A stretch of DNA of 64,000 nt from Cohnella sp. GbtcB17 (GCF_019091135.1 NZ_JAGXJW010000004.1:124001-188000); one strand, 5' to 3'; shown: positions 1-10,249, counted from the stretch's first letter. Program-made: numbers and translations. The notes: generated by a model from the sequence alone, not told the origin.

Positions 1-44
1 TGATGATCGTCCAGGGCTCTTTCAAAAGTACTGATAAAAAACTG

Positions 45-74
45 TTGACAAAATTAAAAGTAGTCAATTATGAT
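45..74 (+). promoter_or_regulatory. Candidate sigma-A promoter
   Basis: TTGACA at 45-50 and TATGAT at 69-74 are separated by 18 bp. This is a near-consensus vegetative promoter about 235 bp upstream of the large secreted protein, and no other + strand gene lies between. The long leader contains the cre site at 188-201. Activity is inferred from sequence only. Confidence 0.6.
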
Positions 75-187
75 TCAACTTAAATTCCGTAACAGGAATG
101 ATAAACGAAAATCGAAAAGGAGGAGACTGGAGTCGAAGTATGAAAATCAACCCATCTGAGGAGAATGTGGCCGAATTTAGCTCAAAA

Positions 188-201
188 TGAAAGCGATTAC
201 A
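188..201 (+). promoter_or_regulatory. CcpA cre site (perfect match)
   Basis: TGAAAGCGATTACA matches the cre consensus TGWAANCGNTNWCA at all 14 positions. It lies downstream of the promoter at 45-74 and about 110 bp before the start of the secreted multidomain protein. That is a position where CcpA would block elongation (roadblock repression) when preferred sugars are present. Confidence 0.7.
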
Positions 202-310
202 TTTCCGTTTGATGGAATGTGGTCTATTTGTTGCGCTCATTTTTAGAAATAAAACGCTCATAATCCCAACCGATCGACTATATTGAGGAGTCAATGAGAG
301 GGGAATCGAC

Positions 311-3300
311 ATGATAGACAATGGAGCTAGCCAATGGGCACTAAGGATTTTGAGACTGGCATGTTTTGCATTCATCGGCAGCGTAATGATCGTCCTTCTG
401 CCTACGAAACCTGCAGCAGCGGCAGATACCTATATCTACAACGCAACCGTAGGTACGGACAGCTTGAATCGCAGCTTGCCTTTGAATACCGATACGGGGA
501 ATGCCAAGGCGAACCGTTACGTCGGCATGTTTTATTTTCTCGCTTCAAGTTTTGATATCGGTCCTTATGACATGGAGTTTTTATACAGAAAATATCCGGA
601 TTCCGTTTTCGATAATCGAAGACCGGAATGGGGAGGCGTGGGAACGAATCATTTTTGGGGGAATCCGCTATATGGGTATTACGATCACAACGATCCTTGG
701 GTCATACGCAAGGATTTGCAGATGCTTGGAGAGGCAGGAGTCGATTTTATCGTATTCGATACGACCAATGTACCGACCTACGATACGGTGCTCAAAAGTC
801 TGCTTGACATTATGCAGGAATTGTACGATCAAGGCGCCCCCGTTCCGAAAATAGCCTTTTATACCAATACCGATTCCGGTAGCGCCATGGAGTATATTTA
901 TGACCGATATTATAAAGCCGGCGCTCCGGACAGACACCCCGATCTTTGGTTCAATTGGAGATCCAAGCCCCTGATCGTTGGCGTCTCCAGTCAAGCCTCA
1001 ACTGCCGTATCCAATTTCTTTACGATCAAAGAATCGCAATGGCCGACAGAAGCGCCAAAAAACAACGGCTTTCCATGGATTGACTTCGTAAGACCTCAGC
1101 AAGTCTATAATTATAACGGACAAAAAGAAATCATGACCGTATCTCCCGCCCAAAATTCAGGCTCCCTTTTATTCAGCGATAATGCGTTTTTTGGATTACC
1201 GAATACTTGGGGGCGAGGTTATCATAACGGGACGCACGACGATAGCTTAGATGCCGTCAACTCGGGATACAATTTTATCGAGCAATGGAACAATGCGATC
1301 GCTCAAGATCCCCCAATTGTATTTGTCACGGGATGGAACGAATGGATGGCCGGCATTTGGGATGGTATCGGCAATCGCAAAGTGAACGCATATGATGGTG
1401 CAACCATGGCGTACAGTCGCGATATTCAACCCATGAAGGAGGGCTTTAAAGACAATTACTACATGCTTCTTGCTAAATATATTCGACAATATAAAGGCTA
1501 TAACGCGATGCCTGTGCCAAGTGCGGATAAAACCGTCACGATCAATACGGATTTCTCGCAATGGAACGATGTTTCGCCAGCCTATAAAGACTATACGGGA
1601 GACACGGCGGCGAGGGATTACAGAGGCTATGGCGCGCTCTATTTTAAAAACAATTCCGGTCGTAACGATATCGATGTGATGAAGGTGGCCAAAGATTCGA
1701 CCAACCTTTTTTTCTATGTGAAATGCGTGGCGAATATTAGCTCTTATACCGACTCTTCATGGATGCGACTGTTCATCAACACGGATGGAAATCCGACAAA
1801 CGGCTGGAATGGATTCGACTATGTAATAAACCGGACGGGCGTAGGTGCCGGCACGACCACGCTTGAACAAAGCACCGGGGGATGGAATTGGTCGTCTGTA
1901 GACTCCAATATTAGCTATAGCATATCCGGTAAAGAAATGATGATTCGAATACCGAGAAGCGATCTGGGACTTACGAGCGATCCTGTCAACATCGCATTCA
2001 AATGGGCGGACAACATGCAGAATGACGGCGATGTGATGGATTTTTACGTGAATGGCGATACTGCGCCGGGCGGAAGATTAAGCTACGCTTATTATTCAAA
2101 CGAAAGTGTGGTTACTACCCCGACTCCTGCCCCGACTACGATGCCAGGGCTCCCTCCAGTACCAGAAAACATCAACGTGCCCGGAACGGCAAAGTCTTGG
2201 GAATTTGCTAATCTGGCTGATCCGGAGGGTTGGAAGGTCGATACGATTAAAACGGATTTGTATAATCCAAGCGCGGCTAAATCGACCGTTGCGATCGGCA
2301 GTACGACAGTAGCCGCAGAGAAGTTCACGACGACAAGCTCGCTGAACCGAATTGAAATTTTAAGTCCGGTATATACCGGGTCCGGCACCGGCCTGCGATT
2401 AACGCTCTATAAATGGGATACGGATTATGAAACGACGCTTGACGGGGCACCGTTCACGACGTACATCCATAACGGCGTCAGTGCCAATAATCCGTGGATT
2501 TATGTTTGGGCGCAGCCGGCATTGCCTCCGGGGGATTACCTTTGGACCGTGTCTTTGAGCAGCACGCCCGTTACTAATGCCGGAGTCATTAAAAGCGCCG
2601 GAAGCTTCAGCGGAACGACGTCTTATTTGAATGGGGTCCCTATTGCGGATCATTACACGATGAGAATGTACGGAACTTCCGCTGCAGCATTCGGGGTTAC
2701 CGAGGAGCACGCGCTGAAAGGTACAGTTGCCATGAATAATTCCTATATCGTCATGAAAAAGGATGCCGATATTGAACTGGCAGGAAAAAATACGGTGCAG
2801 ATCAGGATGAGCAACGCCACCAATGCAACAAGCGCCAGATTGTATTTTACGACTTCAGACGATGTAACAGGTTGGAATTTTAATTCCAATGCTGAGAGTT
2901 GGATGGCCAACTCCGACATTGGCGGATTTGCATGGCAGACAGGAGGTTATATAGGCGGAAGTGTAGCCGGCCCAGATCCCTTCATTGTTTCACCGGATAA
3001 CTTGGGCATCGATGCGGCAAACAACACCATAATCAAAATCAAATTAAAAAACAACACAACCAACACGACCGGACAGATCTACTTTACAACGACAAGCGAC
3101 ACCAACTGGAGCGAAACCAAGTCTGTAACGTTCCCGATCAATGCGAATGACAATAATTATACCGAATATTCCGTTGATATGACGGAAGCGATAAACGGGC
3201 TTTGGTCAGGAACGATCAAAAGAATCAGGATCGATCCGAATAAAGATGTATCAAGCGGATCGTTTAGCATAGACAGTGTGGCAGTAGTGAAAACCGTTTT

Positions 3301-4810
3301 CTCCGATACGAATTCAAGAACGTTTACTATCAACGCAAATTCCGGTTATACCCTCTACAATCTGGATATGTCGAATATCGCGGGATGGAGCGGAACTTTG
3401 AAGAGAATCAAGCTAGTTCCCGCGGTGAACGCATCAAGCGGGTCATTCGGAATCGACTATATAAGAATTCTCAACAGTCCTGCAAAAGGGTGGTATTTTA
3501 ATTCCACGGTAGATGATTGGACAGCGGCCGGCGATATCAGCGGGTTCGGTTGGAAGACAGGAGGCTATGCGGGGGGAACGTTCAGCGGCTCCGATCCATA
3601 CATTTTTTCGACCGACAATCTGGGGATCAGTGCGGACAGCCATACCATTATGAAAATTAAAATGAAAAATAGTTCCTCGAATACAACCGCAAAATTATTT
3701 TTTACGACGAACGCAGATGCATCGTGGACGGAAGCGAAATCCAAGACTTTCACTTTGACTGCGAACGACAGCAATTATACCGAATATTTCATCGATATGT
3801 CGGGGGTGTCAGGTTGGTCGGGGACGCTCAAGCAATTGAGATTGGATCCGAATGAGAGTGCTTCAACCGGTTCCTTCGAGATAGATGAAATAACGGTATC
3901 CAATGCTGCCGTTTACACGCAATCCAGAAGCTTCTCCAAAACACAGGGAGTGAATGGATGGCGTTTTCAGGAGTGGGCTTGGAATGGGTCAACCAGAACG
4001 ATATCTGACATGACATGGGATTCTGCCAACAATCGGTGGAAAGGGACGTCGGCCAATAGTTTCGTCGGTGCGGGATTCGTGCAGCCCGATCTTAACAAAG
4101 AATCGGTTCAAGTCTTTACTGCCCCTGCGAGCGGCACCGTCAGGATCATGGCAAATGTGAGAAGAAGCGTCAGCAACGCGGCTTCTGACGGGGTGCAGGT
4201 AAAAATCAAGAAAAACGATCAGGATTGGTGGCCGATCGGCGGAGGCTATGTGCAAGTAAGCGATATGACCGGCATCGTTATCGATCAGCTTGCCGCGGTT
4301 GCCGCAGGGGATCAACTCCAGTTTGTCGTTAATGCCAAAGCTTCTTCGGCTTATGACGCGGTTTATTTAGATCCGACGATTACGTATTATGGAGGTGCAT
4401 GGAATTTCGACTCGACCGTTGAGAACTGGACAGCCGGAGGAAATACGAGCGGCTTCGGATGGCAAGCCGGCGGATATATGGGCGGTAATGTAACGGGCAC
4501 CGATCCGTATTTGATGTCTTCCGACAATCTCGGCATTCGAATGGTCGACCACCAATTTATAAAAATTAGAATGAAGAATGCTACGGCGGCGAAAACGGCT
4601 AAATTATATTTTATTACAAAAGCGGATACGACGTGGAGCGAAGCGAAATCGAAAACATTTGCTACAATAGCAAATGATCGGAACTATACGGAGTATGTCG
4701 TGGATATGTCGACCGTGCCCGGGTGGACAGGGGTATTAAAGCAATTAAGATTCGACCCGGAGGATAGTGTATCAACCGGATCGTTCAGCATCGACTATAT
4801 CAGATTCTAG
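311..4810 (+). CDS. Secreted multidomain glycoside-hydrolase-like protein, GH99/GH71-like N-terminus
   Basis: 1499 aa. A signal peptide (about residues 1-38, ending PAAAA) shows export. Residues about 45-395 look like a TIM-barrel glycosidase of the GH71/GH99/WbsX type: there is a VGMFYF start and a TGWNEW motif near residue 340, and the WNEW motif recurs in the WbsX-like protein at 39978-41129. Residues about 405-605 resemble a CBM9/DOMON beta-sandwich. A TP-rich linker (about 608-625) follows, then another beta-sandwich. The C-terminal half holds three copies of a roughly 140-aa module (W-x-F-x-S/N-x-x-E/D-x-W near the start, GSFxID at the end), a partial copy and a jelly-roll-like insert. 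It is preceded by a promoter and cre site and followed by a terminator, so it is monocistronic. A role in extracellular glycan binding and cleavage is inferred; the substrate is unknown. Confidence 0.72.
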   Translation: MIDNGASQWALRILRLACFAFIGSVMIVLLPTKPAAAADTYIYNATVGTDSLNRSLPLNTDTGNAKANRYVGMFYFLASSFDIGPYDMEFLYRKYPDSVFDNRRPEWGGVGTNHFWGNPLYGYYDHNDPWVIRKDLQMLGEAGVDFIVFDTTNVPTYDTVLKSLLDIMQELYDQGAPVPKIAFYTNTDSGSAMEYIYDRYYKAGAPDRHPDLWFNWRSKPLIVGVSSQASTAVSNFFTIKESQWPTEAPKNNGFPWIDFVRPQQVYNYNGQKEIMTVSPAQNSGSLLFSDNAFFGLPNTWGRGYHNGTHDDSLDAVNSGYNFIEQWNNAIAQDPPIVFVTGWNEWMAGIWDGIGNRKVNAYDGATMAYSRDIQPMKEGFKDNYYMLLAKYIRQYKGYNAMPVPSADKTVTINTDFSQWNDVSPAYKDYTGDTAARDYRGYGALYFKNNSGRNDIDVMKVAKDSTNLFFYVKCVANISSYTDSSWMRLFINTDGNPTNGWNGFDYVINRTGVGAGTTTLEQSTGGWNWSSVDSNISYSISGKEMMIRIPRSDLGLTSDPVNIAFKWADNMQNDGDVMDFYVNGDTAPGGRLSYAYYSNESVVTTPTPAPTTMPGLPPVPENINVPGTAKSWEFANLADPEGWKVDTIKTDLYNPSAAKSTVAIGSTTVAAEKFTTTSSLNRIEILSPVYTGSGTGLRLTLYKWDTDYETTLDGAPFTTYIHNGVSANNPWIYVWAQPALPPGDYLWTVSLSSTPVTNAGVIKSAGSFSGTTSYLNGVPIADHYTMRMYGTSAAAFGVTEEHALKGTVAMNNSYIVMKKDADIELAGKNTVQIRMSNATNATSARLYFTTSDDVTGWNFNSNAESWMANSDIGGFAWQTGGYIGGSVAGPDPFIVSPDNLGIDAANNTIIKIKLKNNTTNTTGQIYFTTTSDTNWSETKSVTFPINANDNNYTEYSVDMTEAINGLWSGTIKRIRIDPNKDVSSGSFSIDSVAVVKTVFSDTNSRTFTINANSGYTLYNLDMSNIAGWSGTLKRIKLVPAVNASSGSFGIDYIRILNSPAKGWYFNSTVDDWTAAGDISGFGWKTGGYAGGTFSGSDPYIFSTDNLGISADSHTIMKIKMKNSSSNTTAKLFFTTNADASWTEAKSKTFTLTANDSNYTEYFIDMSGVSGWSGTLKQLRLDPNESASTGSFEIDEITVSNAAVYTQSRSFSKTQGVNGWRFQEWAWNGSTRTISDMTWDSANNRWKGTSANSFVGAGFVQPDLNKESVQVFTAPASGTVRIMANVRRSVSNAASDGVQVKIKKNDQDWWPIGGGYVQVSDMTGIVIDQLAAVAAGDQLQFVVNAKASSAYDAVYLDPTITYYGGAWNFDSTVENWTAGGNTSGFGWQAGGYMGGNVTGTDPYLMSSDNLGIRMVDHQFIKIRMKNATAAKTAKLYFITKADTTWSEAKSKTFATIANDRNYTEYVVDMSTVPGWTGVLKQLRFDPEDSVSTGSFSIDYIRF
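2870..4810 (+). repeat. Intragenic repeated carbohydrate-binding-like modules
   Basis: Three long copies (about 2870-3290, 3487-3910 and 4393-4810) and one partial copy (about 3300-3475) of the same protein module lie in the C-terminal half of the secreted protein. Shared signatures are GFxWxxGGYxGG, the DNLGI segment, NYTEYxxDM, and DP followed by S-x-GSFxID. The copies diverge in DNA sequence, so the duplication is not recent. The repeated architecture suggests avidity for an extended polymer. Confidence 0.75.
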
Positions 4811-4828
4811 TCGAGTATGGAGCTATAG

Positions 4829-4855
4829 GAGGAGGCGAGTTTTCGCCTCCTTTTT
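4829..4855 (+). terminator. Rho-independent terminator
   Basis: A stem of nine to ten base pairs built on AGGAGGCGA / TCGCCTCCT with a GTTT loop is followed by a T run (4851-4855). It starts 18 bp after the stop codon of the large secreted protein and separates it from the kinase gene. Confidence 0.85.
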
Positions 4856-4898
4856 ACGATTTATCCCTAGCAACGTTTAAATATAGAGGGGGAAATGA

Positions 4899-6668
4899 AT
4901 GAGGATGTTACTTACATTATGGAAGAGAGGGATATTCAGAAGGTTGCTGTCTACCTTTCTTGTGGTCTTGCTTCCTATTTGCTTGTTAGGCATCAACTTC
5001 ATTAATCTCGGGATGCGTGCGGTTAAAAAAGAAATTTCAAATTCCATACAATCTCAAATTGATTTCTATTTTGAGAATTTCGAAAAGGAAATGGATCGAA
5101 TTAGATTGCTTCAAAGTGATTTGATTAATGATGTCAATCTGAATAAAATGGCTAATCTGCCTGAAACGATGAATTTGTATGATAAGGCGAGCGCGATTCT
5201 GAGTTTGCAACAACGGCTGCTGGCCATCAAGAACAGTAGTGCATATATTAAAGACGTTATCGTGCTTCTTCCGGCGAGCGATGACGAAAATAAAATTACC
5301 GCCTCTTATGGCTTAAGCAAAATAACAAGCAATGATAAGGAGTTGCTTGATCACATCCCGGACAAAAGTCATAACTACTTTAGCTTCTGGGAAAATAGAT
5401 TGTTTTTAAGTTTTTTAAGCCCTTTGGAATATAGCAACAACACGCATTCTTCCTCATTTATTATCGCGGTTGAACTCAACGAGAAAGAAATAAGAACGGC
5501 CTTGAATCAATTCAACAACTATAAAGACAGCGGGGCGGTACTCATGAACCCCGACCACCATTATTTTCTTACGACGGACGATAACCCCATGGTTGAAATC
5601 TCTTTGAAAAAATATTTGGGCGAACGAAAAGAAGAGGAAAAAGCGGGCCACGCTTTACTCAAAATAAAGGGTACCGCCTATCAAGTTTTTTATGCAGGAT
5701 CCACGCATTCAAGCCTAGTGCTCGCTACGTATATTCCGGAAAAATTCATATTTGAACCTTTGAAAGGATACAGCAATTGGCTGTGGGTTTTTACGGCAAT
5801 CTCCCTCGTCATCATCCTTTTATTTTCTTATTCAACTTACAAGTATATTCACAAGCCGATGTTGAAGTTGGTTAGTTCTTTCAAAAAAGTTGAAAATGGG
5901 GATTTGAATGTACGCATTGAACATCATCATGAAGACGAGTTCAGATACTTATTTAAAAGATTTAATGTAATGGTGGAAAACACGAAGGCTTTAATCGATC
6001 AGGTCTATAAACAGAAAATATTAGCTCAGCGGGCTGAACTGAAACAACTGCAATCTCAGATCAATCCACATTTTCTGTATAATAGCTACTTTACTTTATA
6101 CAGCATGCTGGAGGATGAAGACTATGACAATTCCAAACGGTTTGTAAAACAAATCGGGGGATATTTCCAATACATGACACGAAATGCTTCCGATGAGGTA
6201 AGTCTTGCGGCCGAAGTGGCACATGCCAGAATATATGCCGAAATTCAAGCCAGACGCTTCCGTAACCGCATGCGCCTGGAGTTTGAAGAACTGCCTCCGG
6301 GATATGAAAACATAATCGTACCTCGTCTAATCATACAACCCCTTATCGAAAATGCATTTGAGCATGGTCTTGAAAACAAATCGGCCGATGGCATTGTAAA
6401 AGTCCGGTTTATTGCCATGAATCGTTTTTTGGTTATCGTTGTGGAAGATAATGGTTGTGGAATGAGCGAATCGGATCTTAACCTTCTCGCCGGAAAAATA
6501 TCGGGTGACGCGGATATGATCGAGATTACGGGGATGATGAACATCCACCAACGCGTACGAATGAAATTCGGTCCGTTAAGCGGCGTGGGCGTTGACCGCG
6601 GAATAGACGGCGGCCTAACGGTGAAGATCCACATTGACATGGAAAGGGAGAAACCAATCGATGCGTAG
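4899..6668 (+). CDS. YesM-family sensor histidine kinase
   Basis: 589 aa membrane kinase that would phosphorylate the regulator encoded next. Two membrane segments (about 13-35 and 290-312) bracket an extracellular sensor of about 250 aa. A HAMP-like segment follows, then the His_kinase domain with the QSQINPHFLYN motif (His391 is the predicted phospho-acceptor) and an HATPase_c domain with the N-box (QPLIENAFEHG) and a DNGCGM G-box. An AGAGGGGGA ribosome binding site precedes the ATG. The stop overlaps the start of the response regulator by 8 bp, which suggests translational coupling. Family members usually sense oligosaccharides or a loaded binding protein and control an adjacent ABC importer, here the one starting at 8434. 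The ligand cannot be read from sequence. Confidence 0.9.
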   Translation: MRMLLTLWKRGIFRRLLSTFLVVLLPICLLGINFINLGMRAVKKEISNSIQSQIDFYFENFEKEMDRIRLLQSDLINDVNLNKMANLPETMNLYDKASAILSLQQRLLAIKNSSAYIKDVIVLLPASDDENKITASYGLSKITSNDKELLDHIPDKSHNYFSFWENRLFLSFLSPLEYSNNTHSSSFIIAVELNEKEIRTALNQFNNYKDSGAVLMNPDHHYFLTTDDNPMVEISLKKYLGERKEEEKAGHALLKIKGTAYQVFYAGSTHSSLVLATYIPEKFIFEPLKGYSNWLWVFTAISLVIILLFSYSTYKYIHKPMLKLVSSFKKVENGDLNVRIEHHHEDEFRYLFKRFNVMVENTKALIDQVYKQKILAQRAELKQLQSQINPHFLYNSYFTLYSMLEDEDYDNSKRFVKQIGGYFQYMTRNASDEVSLAAEVAHARIYAEIQARRFRNRMRLEFEELPPGYENIIVPRLIIQPLIENAFEHGLENKSADGIVKVRFIAMNRFLVIVVEDNGCGMSESDLNLLAGKISGDADMIEITGMMNIHQRVRMKFGPLSGVGVDRGIDGGLTVKIHIDMEREKPIDA

Positions 6669-8313
6669 TTTACTCATTGTGGATGATGAACAAGACATTG
6701 CTGACAGATTGTATATACAATTCAAGCAAGCCGAGATGATGGAACTGGATGTCTATAAGGCTTATTCGGCCTATGAGGCATTGGGCTGGTTGAACAGAAC
6801 AAAAATGGATGTTGTTCTAACGGATATCCGTATGCCGGGTATGAACGGGTTGCAGCTGCTCGATATTATCAAGGTGAAATGGCCGAAATGTAAAGTGATT
6901 TTTCTAACAGGGTATAACGAATTTGATTATATTTATGCAGCAACGAAAAACGACGGCGTCAAATACTTATTAAAGACTGAAGGATATGAAGTCATCGTAA
7001 ATGAAGTGCAAAAGGCATTCAACGAATCTGAGTATGCCATTGAAATGAATGAACTCATCCATAACACCAAAAGCCAAATGCTCCAGGCATTACCGCTTTT
7101 ACAAAAAGAGTTTCTGCTCGACCTGTTGGATGGAGCATCGTATTCCGCAGAAGAAATAGATCAGCAGCTCGGAAACTTAAAAATGAATTTGGATGCTTCT
7201 ATTCCACTACTGTTGCTTGCAGGAAGCATAGATCAATTCCATGCCAACAAAGTCAGTTTCGAAAGAACGCAAACGTACTTCCAAATTAAGCTGATCGTCG
7301 AACAACTCCTTCACCCCTATGTCAGAACCTACTTGATTATGTATGATCCATCGACTCTGCTTTGGATCATTCAGCCGAACGGGGACGGGATGAAGTCGGG
7401 TACGAATGACGACGGGGCTGATATGCAAGTATTTGTAAAAGGAATGTTAGACCCGATCCAGGCAGCTTGCAAGGAAGTCGTGGATACTTCCTTATCTTTT
7501 GTTATTGATCATAGAGCTGTCAGTTGGGAAGCCATCTCGGAAAGATTTTGGCACTTGAAGCAGCTATTGAACTATCGAATCGGTACCGGAATGGATGGGT
7601 TTTTAGTTGACAGCGGCCTTCTGTTGGATCGAGATGTTCAAACGTTTTATTTCCAGCTAAAAAAAATCAAAGAACTGAGAGGGCTTCTGGAAAGCGGAAA
7701 ACAAGATCAATTTTCCAAAGGATTATCGGAGGTCGTGGAAGGGTTCGAGGATATCGAAAATAAAAACGATAATCCATCTTTGGAACTGTTTTATTCCATA
7801 TCCATCCTGTTTTTGTCTTACATAAACCGGTGGAATCTAACAGAGAAAATAGCGTTAAAAATCAACATGAATAAATTAACACGAGCGGATGAACACGCGT
7901 CATGGAAAGAAGCGGGTCATTATTTTTTACAATTGACCAATGTCATTTTTGATATTCAAAGAAAAGAAGAAGATAAGCGTTCCGATGTGGCTGTAGCTCA
8001 TATTAAGGATTATATTATCAATCACCTGGGGGAAGATTTGTCGCTTGTCTTACTTGCCGAGCAAGTCCATTTCAACCCATCCTATCTATCGCGACTCTTC
8101 AAGCAAGTGACAGGCAACAATATATTTAACTTTATCAAAGAGGCTCGGTTAGCAAAAGCGAAGGAGCTTCTTAGAAATAGCCATTTAAAAATCAATGAAA
8201 TTGCCGCAGCTGTCGGGTATATCTCCGCCCCGTATTTCACACGTTCCTTTCGAACGGCCACAAGTATGAGTCCCCAGGAATATCGTGACCAAAGCCATCA
8301 CACGAACAAGTAA
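6661..8313 (+). CDS. YesN-family response regulator (REC + AraC HTH)
   Basis: 550 aa transcription factor. The N-terminal receiver domain has the DDEQD acidic pocket and Asp55 (TDIRMPG) as the phosphorylation site. A long poorly conserved middle follows, and the last about 100 residues are an AraC-type double helix-turn-helix (YLSRLFKQVTGNN, then an IAAAVGY...YFTRSF recognition segment). An in-frame ATG at 6634 would add nine residues, but MRSLLIVDDEQ at 6661 is the normal family N-terminus and follows AAAGGGAGA. It overlaps the kinase gene by 8 bp and precedes the importer genes, its likely targets. Confidence 0.9.
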   Translation: MRSLLIVDDEQDIADRLYIQFKQAEMMELDVYKAYSAYEALGWLNRTKMDVVLTDIRMPGMNGLQLLDIIKVKWPKCKVIFLTGYNEFDYIYAATKNDGVKYLLKTEGYEVIVNEVQKAFNESEYAIEMNELIHNTKSQMLQALPLLQKEFLLDLLDGASYSAEEIDQQLGNLKMNLDASIPLLLLAGSIDQFHANKVSFERTQTYFQIKLIVEQLLHPYVRTYLIMYDPSTLLWIIQPNGDGMKSGTNDDGADMQVFVKGMLDPIQAACKEVVDTSLSFVIDHRAVSWEAISERFWHLKQLLNYRIGTGMDGFLVDSGLLLDRDVQTFYFQLKKIKELRGLLESGKQDQFSKGLSEVVEGFEDIENKNDNPSLELFYSISILFLSYINRWNLTEKIALKINMNKLTRADEHASWKEAGHYFLQLTNVIFDIQRKEEDKRSDVAVAHIKDYIINHLGEDLSLVLLAEQVHFNPSYLSRLFKQVTGNNIFNFIKEARLAKAKELLRNSHLKINEIAAAVGYISAPYFTRSFRTATSMSPQEYRDQSHHTNK

Positions 8314-8433
8314 AGCGAAGGCAAGATTGTAAACCGATTGTATATTATGCGATTCGCTAACGCCGAGTATGATTGATTTATAGCGTTGTGCACAACCTAT
8401 GTTCTCCTTTACACCTAAACTGGAGGTAATCGT

Positions 8434-10224
8434 ATGTGGGGATCTTTTGTCAAAAAGAGCAGCTTCGCACTACTATCCATCGTGCTGACCGTCTCGCTTG
8501 CAGCTTGTACAAAAAATAAAAATGATACGGCTGCCAGCGGAGCGGCGTCATCCGTTACGGAAACGACCGCTCCTGAAAGTGCTTCTGCAACCGCTTCTGC
8601 AACCGCTTCTGAAAGCGCTACCGATCCGTTCGGCAAATATACGCCGCCTATCGAAGTGACAGGTTTTAAGGCGATCGGAATCAGCACAAAGTTTGAAAAT
8701 GGAGAAACGATTGACGACAATCGATGGATGAAGGCTTATGAAGATGAGTTAGGCATCAAACTGAAATGGTTATGGTCGGCAGATGAAGCGACGCAATACT
8801 ATAACAAATTAAATGTATCGATTGCTTCAGGTGAATATGCCGATTTTTTCGTTGTCAATTCCAAACAGTTTAAGATGCTTGCTAAAGATGGTCAGTTAGC
8901 GGATTTAACCGAAGCTTTTGAGAAATACGCTTCACCTCTTGTCAAAAAGTATATGAACGCTTTTCCTCAAGGCTTTGAGTCCGGAAAGGTGGATGGAAAA
9001 CTTGTGGGCTTATCTCCGCAGGGGGATTATGCCGGTCAGTCCTTGATGATCTGGATTCGTCAGGATTGGATGGAGCAGCTGGGGCTGCAACCGCCGAAAA
9101 CGATGGACGATTTTGTGAAAATAGCCGAAGCTTTTGCGAAGCAGGATCCCGATAATAACGGGAAAAACGATACGTATGGATTAGCTGTAACGAATGCCTT
9201 TTTCGGTGGATTCCAAGGCGATTATTTGATGGGGGTAGCTTCGCTTGAAGGTTTCTTCAATGGATATCATGCCTATCCTTCCATCTGGATTAAGGATGAT
9301 AGCGGAAAGCTTGTATATGGAAGCGTACAGCCTCAAATGAAAGACGCATTGAAAAAGCTTCAGGAAATGTTTAAAGCGGGGCTAATAGACAAGGAATTCG
9401 GGGTGAAAGACCCCGGCAAAGTCGTAGAAGACATTTATAAAAATAAAATTGGCATGAGTATCGGCATGGAGTGGAATACAGGCTGGCCGTTCGATGAAAT
9501 GCTTAAAACGAACCCCAAAGCCATTTGGAAGCCTTATCCACTCGTGTCGGTAGATGATCAGCCTGCTCTTGCGGAAAATCCATGGCCCATATCCGGCTAC
9601 ATGGTTGCCAGTAAAAATGCCAAGCATCCGGAAGCTTTAATCAAGATGCTGAACCTTTATGTAAAGTACGTCGTGGATGAGAACAGAACGAAAGAAGATA
9701 GCAATAAATTCGAAAAATCGCAAGACGGTACGTATTTATACAGCACCTATGCCCTTGCTGCCATGAATAATCCGGACCTGGCGATGAACGATTTTTACAA
9801 ATTAAATACGGCTTTAAAAAATAAAAGCGATGCTACGCTTCGATATACCGACGGTCCTATGAAAGGCGAAATCAACAGTTTGTTGGAGGGCCAATATAAA
9901 CAAGGACTGGCTTTTGTGGAAAAAGGGGATGTTTCGAATGGAAACGTCCAAATTTATACTCAAAAAATGGCCGACGATGGATCGTACGCCATACTTAAGC
10001 ATTATCGAGATAACAATCTCTTAATGATCAACCAGATGCCTGGCGTTGGTACCGATACGCTCGTGCAGAAGAAATCTACTTTGCTCAAGCTGGAGCAAGA
10101 GGTGCTGACAAAAATTATTATGGGCGTACGCCCGGTGGATGACTTCGATAAATTCGTCGAAGATTGGAAAAAGCTTGGCGGAGATCGGATCACGCAGGAA
10201 GTTAACGATACTTATAACAACTAA
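8434..10224 (+). CDS. LplA-type sugar-binding lipoprotein of ABC importer 1
   Basis: 596 aa extracellular solute-binding protein, at the large end of the range and typical of the LplA/YtcQ group. The signal peptide ends in a lipobox (SLAAC, Cys25 lipidated), followed by a low-complexity Ser/Ala/Thr tether with repeats of SAT and then the type-I substrate-binding fold (DPDNNGKNDTYG calcium-like loop, WIRQDWMEQLG). An excellent TGGAGG site precedes the ATG. It is followed by a hairpin and two permease genes. It would deliver an oligosaccharide to the permeases at 10318 and 11232; specificity is unknown. Confidence 0.9.
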   Translation: MWGSFVKKSSFALLSIVLTVSLAACTKNKNDTAASGAASSVTETTAPESASATASATASESATDPFGKYTPPIEVTGFKAIGISTKFENGETIDDNRWMKAYEDELGIKLKWLWSADEATQYYNKLNVSIASGEYADFFVVNSKQFKMLAKDGQLADLTEAFEKYASPLVKKYMNAFPQGFESGKVDGKLVGLSPQGDYAGQSLMIWIRQDWMEQLGLQPPKTMDDFVKIAEAFAKQDPDNNGKNDTYGLAVTNAFFGGFQGDYLMGVASLEGFFNGYHAYPSIWIKDDSGKLVYGSVQPQMKDALKKLQEMFKAGLIDKEFGVKDPGKVVEDIYKNKIGMSIGMEWNTGWPFDEMLKTNPKAIWKPYPLVSVDDQPALAENPWPISGYMVASKNAKHPEALIKMLNLYVKYVVDENRTKEDSNKFEKSQDGTYLYSTYALAAMNNPDLAMNDFYKLNTALKNKSDATLRYTDGPMKGEINSLLEGQYKQGLAFVEKGDVSNGNVQIYTQKMADDGSYAILKHYRDNNLLMINQMPGVGTDTLVQKKSTLLKLEQEVLTKIIMGVRPVDDFDKFVEDWKKLGGDRITQEVNDTYNN

Positions 10225-10249
10225 TGAGGCAAAAGCTTAGATGATCATG

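Noticed and set aside
8368..8373. TATGAT as the -10 of an importer-1 promoter
   Set aside because: No acceptable -35 at 16-18 bp; read-through from the kinase-regulator genes or an activator-dependent start cannot be distinguished.
8409..8416. TTACACCT before the importer-1 binding-protein gene as a third YesN operator
   Set aside because: It lacks the upstream GATCA and lies next to the ribosome binding site, with no promoter at the conserved 51-bp distance.
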